A DNA stretch of 64,000 nt, from positions 1 through 64,000 of the forward strand of contig JADKHH010000009.1 in the NCBI GenBank assembly GCA_016721905.1, read 5' to 3'. Below are positions 62,874-64,000 of this stretch, piece by piece. This DNA is from Candidatus Opimibacter skivensis (lineage in GTDB: Bacteria > Bacteroidota > Bacteroidia > Chitinophagales > Saprospiraceae). The stretch's first letter is position 1; each line of letters opens with the position of its first letter. A program made the position numbers and the translations under genes. The notes beneath the pieces are model-generated. The model worked only from the letters and a program-made list of their open reading frames with translations, searched no databases and had not been told where the DNA came from.

Positions 62874-64000
62874 TTGAAAAACATCCTCCTCATTGACGAC
62901 GAAGAGAAACTTCGCTCCCTCCTCACCCGGCTCATCAGCATGGAAGGTTTTGAGGTGATCCAGGCCCCGGACTGCAAGACTGCCAGTAAAAAACTCGAAC
63001 AACACGATATCGATGTCGTACTCTGTGATGTCAAACTGCCCGACGGTCATGGTGTGGACTTCCTTGCTACCATCAAGAAGAAGTACCCACTCATCGAAGT
63101 CATCCTGCTCACCGCATATGGTAATATTCCTGACGGCGTCCAGGCGATAAAAAACGGTGCCTTTGACTATATCGTCAAAGGGGATGACAACAATAAAATC
63201 ATCCCGCTGCTGTACAGGGCGATGGAAAAAGCAGAACTGGCCAAACGTGTAGCGACCCTTGAAAACCAACTGAAGGACAAGCACTCCTTTGATAAGATCA
63301 TTGGCACTTCCAAAGCCATCCAAGAAGCGATAGCCCTGGCCAAAAAAGCCGCACCTACAGACACCACGGTGTTGCTGACCGGTGAAACCGGGACCGGCAA
63401 GGAAATATTTGCACACGCTATCCATCAGGAAAGTAACCGAAGCCAAAAACCCTTTGTGGCCATCAATTGCTCCGCATTCTCCAAAGACCTGCTCGAAAGC
63501 GAAATGTTCGGTTACAAAGCGGGTGCTTTTACCGGCGCTGGAAAAGACAAAAGAGGCCTTTTTGAAGAAGCCAATCAAGGCACCATCTTCCTGGATGAAA
63601 TCGGCGAAATGAGCCCCGGGTTGCAAGCCAAACTTCTCCGCGTCCTCGAATCCGGAGAATTTATCAAAGTAGGTGAAAGTAAAACAACGAAAGTCAATGT
63701 GCGCATCATCGCCGCCACACACCGCAACCTTGAAGAAGAAATTGAACAAGGCCATTTCAGGGAAGATCTCTTTTACCGCATTTCAGCCTTCCGTATAAAA
63801 CTACCACCCCTCCGGGAAAGAACCTCTGACATCGAACTCCTCGTCCATTATTTTATCAGTCATTTTCAATCAACGACAAAAACTGTGAAGGTTACTTTCG
63901 AGGATCACTTTCTCGACCTCCTCAAACTTCACTCATGGAAAGGCAATATCCGCGAATTGAAAAATGTCATTGAGCGGAGCCTGATCCTGATGGAAAATAA
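62874..64000 (+). CDS. Sigma54-dependent response regulator (NtrC/AtoC class), 3' end cut by window
   Basis: 376 residues to the window edge, frame still open. It starts at TTG 62874 (KNILLIDDEEKL); no ATG is available upstream, which is why an ATG-only search misses it. Receiver domain residues 1-120: acidic pocket DDE, phospho-acceptor Asp in VVLCDVKLPDG, Thr in ILLTAYGN, Lys in YIVKGDD. AAA+ domain from ~140: Walker A TGETGTGKE, the sigma54-contact loop GAFTGAGKD, Walker B GTIFLDEIGEM, arginine region FREDLFYRISAF. The segment HSWKGNIRELKNVIE marks the end of AAA+, and the Fis-type HTH must lie beyond 64000. It activates sigma54 promoters when phosphorylated; the cognate kinase is not in view. 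Confidence 0.93.
   Translation, partial: MKNILLIDDEEKLRSLLTRLISMEGFEVIQAPDCKTASKKLEQHDIDVVLCDVKLPDGHGVDFLATIKKKYPLIEVILLTAYGNIPDGVQAIKNGAFDYIVKGDDNNKIIPLLYRAMEKAELAKRVATLENQLKDKHSFDKIIGTSKAIQEAIALAKKAAPTDTTVLLTGETGTGKEIFAHAIHQESNRSQKPFVAINCSAFSKDLLESEMFGYKAGAFTGAGKDKRGLFEEANQGTIFLDEIGEMSPGLQAKLLRVLESGEFIKVGESKTTKVNVRIIAATHRNLEEEIEQGHFREDLFYRISAFRIKLPPLRERTSDIELLVHYFISHFQSTTKTVKVTFEDHFLDLLKLHSWKGNIRELKNVIERSLILMEN

Noticed and set aside
62835..63755. 306-residue minus-strand ORF
   Set aside because: It is the antisense shadow of the NtrC-type regulator, whose plus-strand motifs (DDE, GETGTGKE, GAFTGA) are unmistakable.

Overview
The window looks like chromosomal DNA of a free-living Bacteroidota, probably of the Saprospirales/Chitinophagales type. 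I infer this from several type IX secretion (T9SS) C-terminal sorting domains, SprB-like repeats, a Reg_prop/Y_Y_Y hybrid sensor kinase, exported TPR-CHAT proteins, a CreD operon, AT-rich spacers and the near absence of Shine-Dalgarno sites. Both edges cut a gene: a sensor kinase at 1 and a sigma54 response regulator at 64000.

Layout. 1-7.6 kb: truncated sensor kinase, a repeat-filled spacer, a secreted beta-propeller protein, a SHOCT-type membrane protein and a peptidoglycan-binding/CHAP amidase. 7.7-28.2 kb (minus strand): a complete Tc (ABC) toxin operon. In transcription order it holds a fused TcB-TcC protein with a variable C-terminal toxin domain, a tiny ORF, a three-helix membrane protein, two cupins, a second membrane protein, then TcA split into a large N-terminal and a smaller C-terminal gene. 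28.8-31.2 kb: a secreted glycosidase-like protein. 31.4-44.7 kb: a segment (creD end plus sigma-factor start) occurs twice. The first copy is a decayed remnant and the second is the intact creD / winged-helix / membrane-protein operon plus an ECF sigma gene. Between the copies lie a T9SS/S74 fibre pair and a strikingly AT-rich island that encodes a Het-C-like protein and a very large partner. 44.0-56.5 kb: ECF sigma, membrane anti-sigma-like protein, two exported TPR-CHAT proteases, two paralogous secreted proteins of unknown function, a YadA-head/S74 fibre protein and an orphan LytTR regulator. 56.7-62.8 kb: a roughly 2000-residue T9SS surface protein with three long repeats, 13 MopE-like metal-binding motifs and SprB repeats. 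62.9-64 kb: the response regulator.

Many long genes are broken into overlapping reading frames. In almost every joint I inspected, adding one base, usually to a short homopolymer, restores one continuous family-consistent protein. I therefore merge the fragments into single genes and treat the breaks as probable sequencing or assembly losses, not as decay. The exceptions are the truncated creD/sigma duplicate and possibly one in-frame TGA in the TcB-TcC gene.

Best candidates for undescribed biology: the Het-C island (35.6-41.2 kb), the C-terminal toxin domain of the TcB-TcC fusion with its accessory genes (17.7-21.3 kb), and the sigma/anti-sigma/exported CHAT protease cluster (44-56.5 kb).
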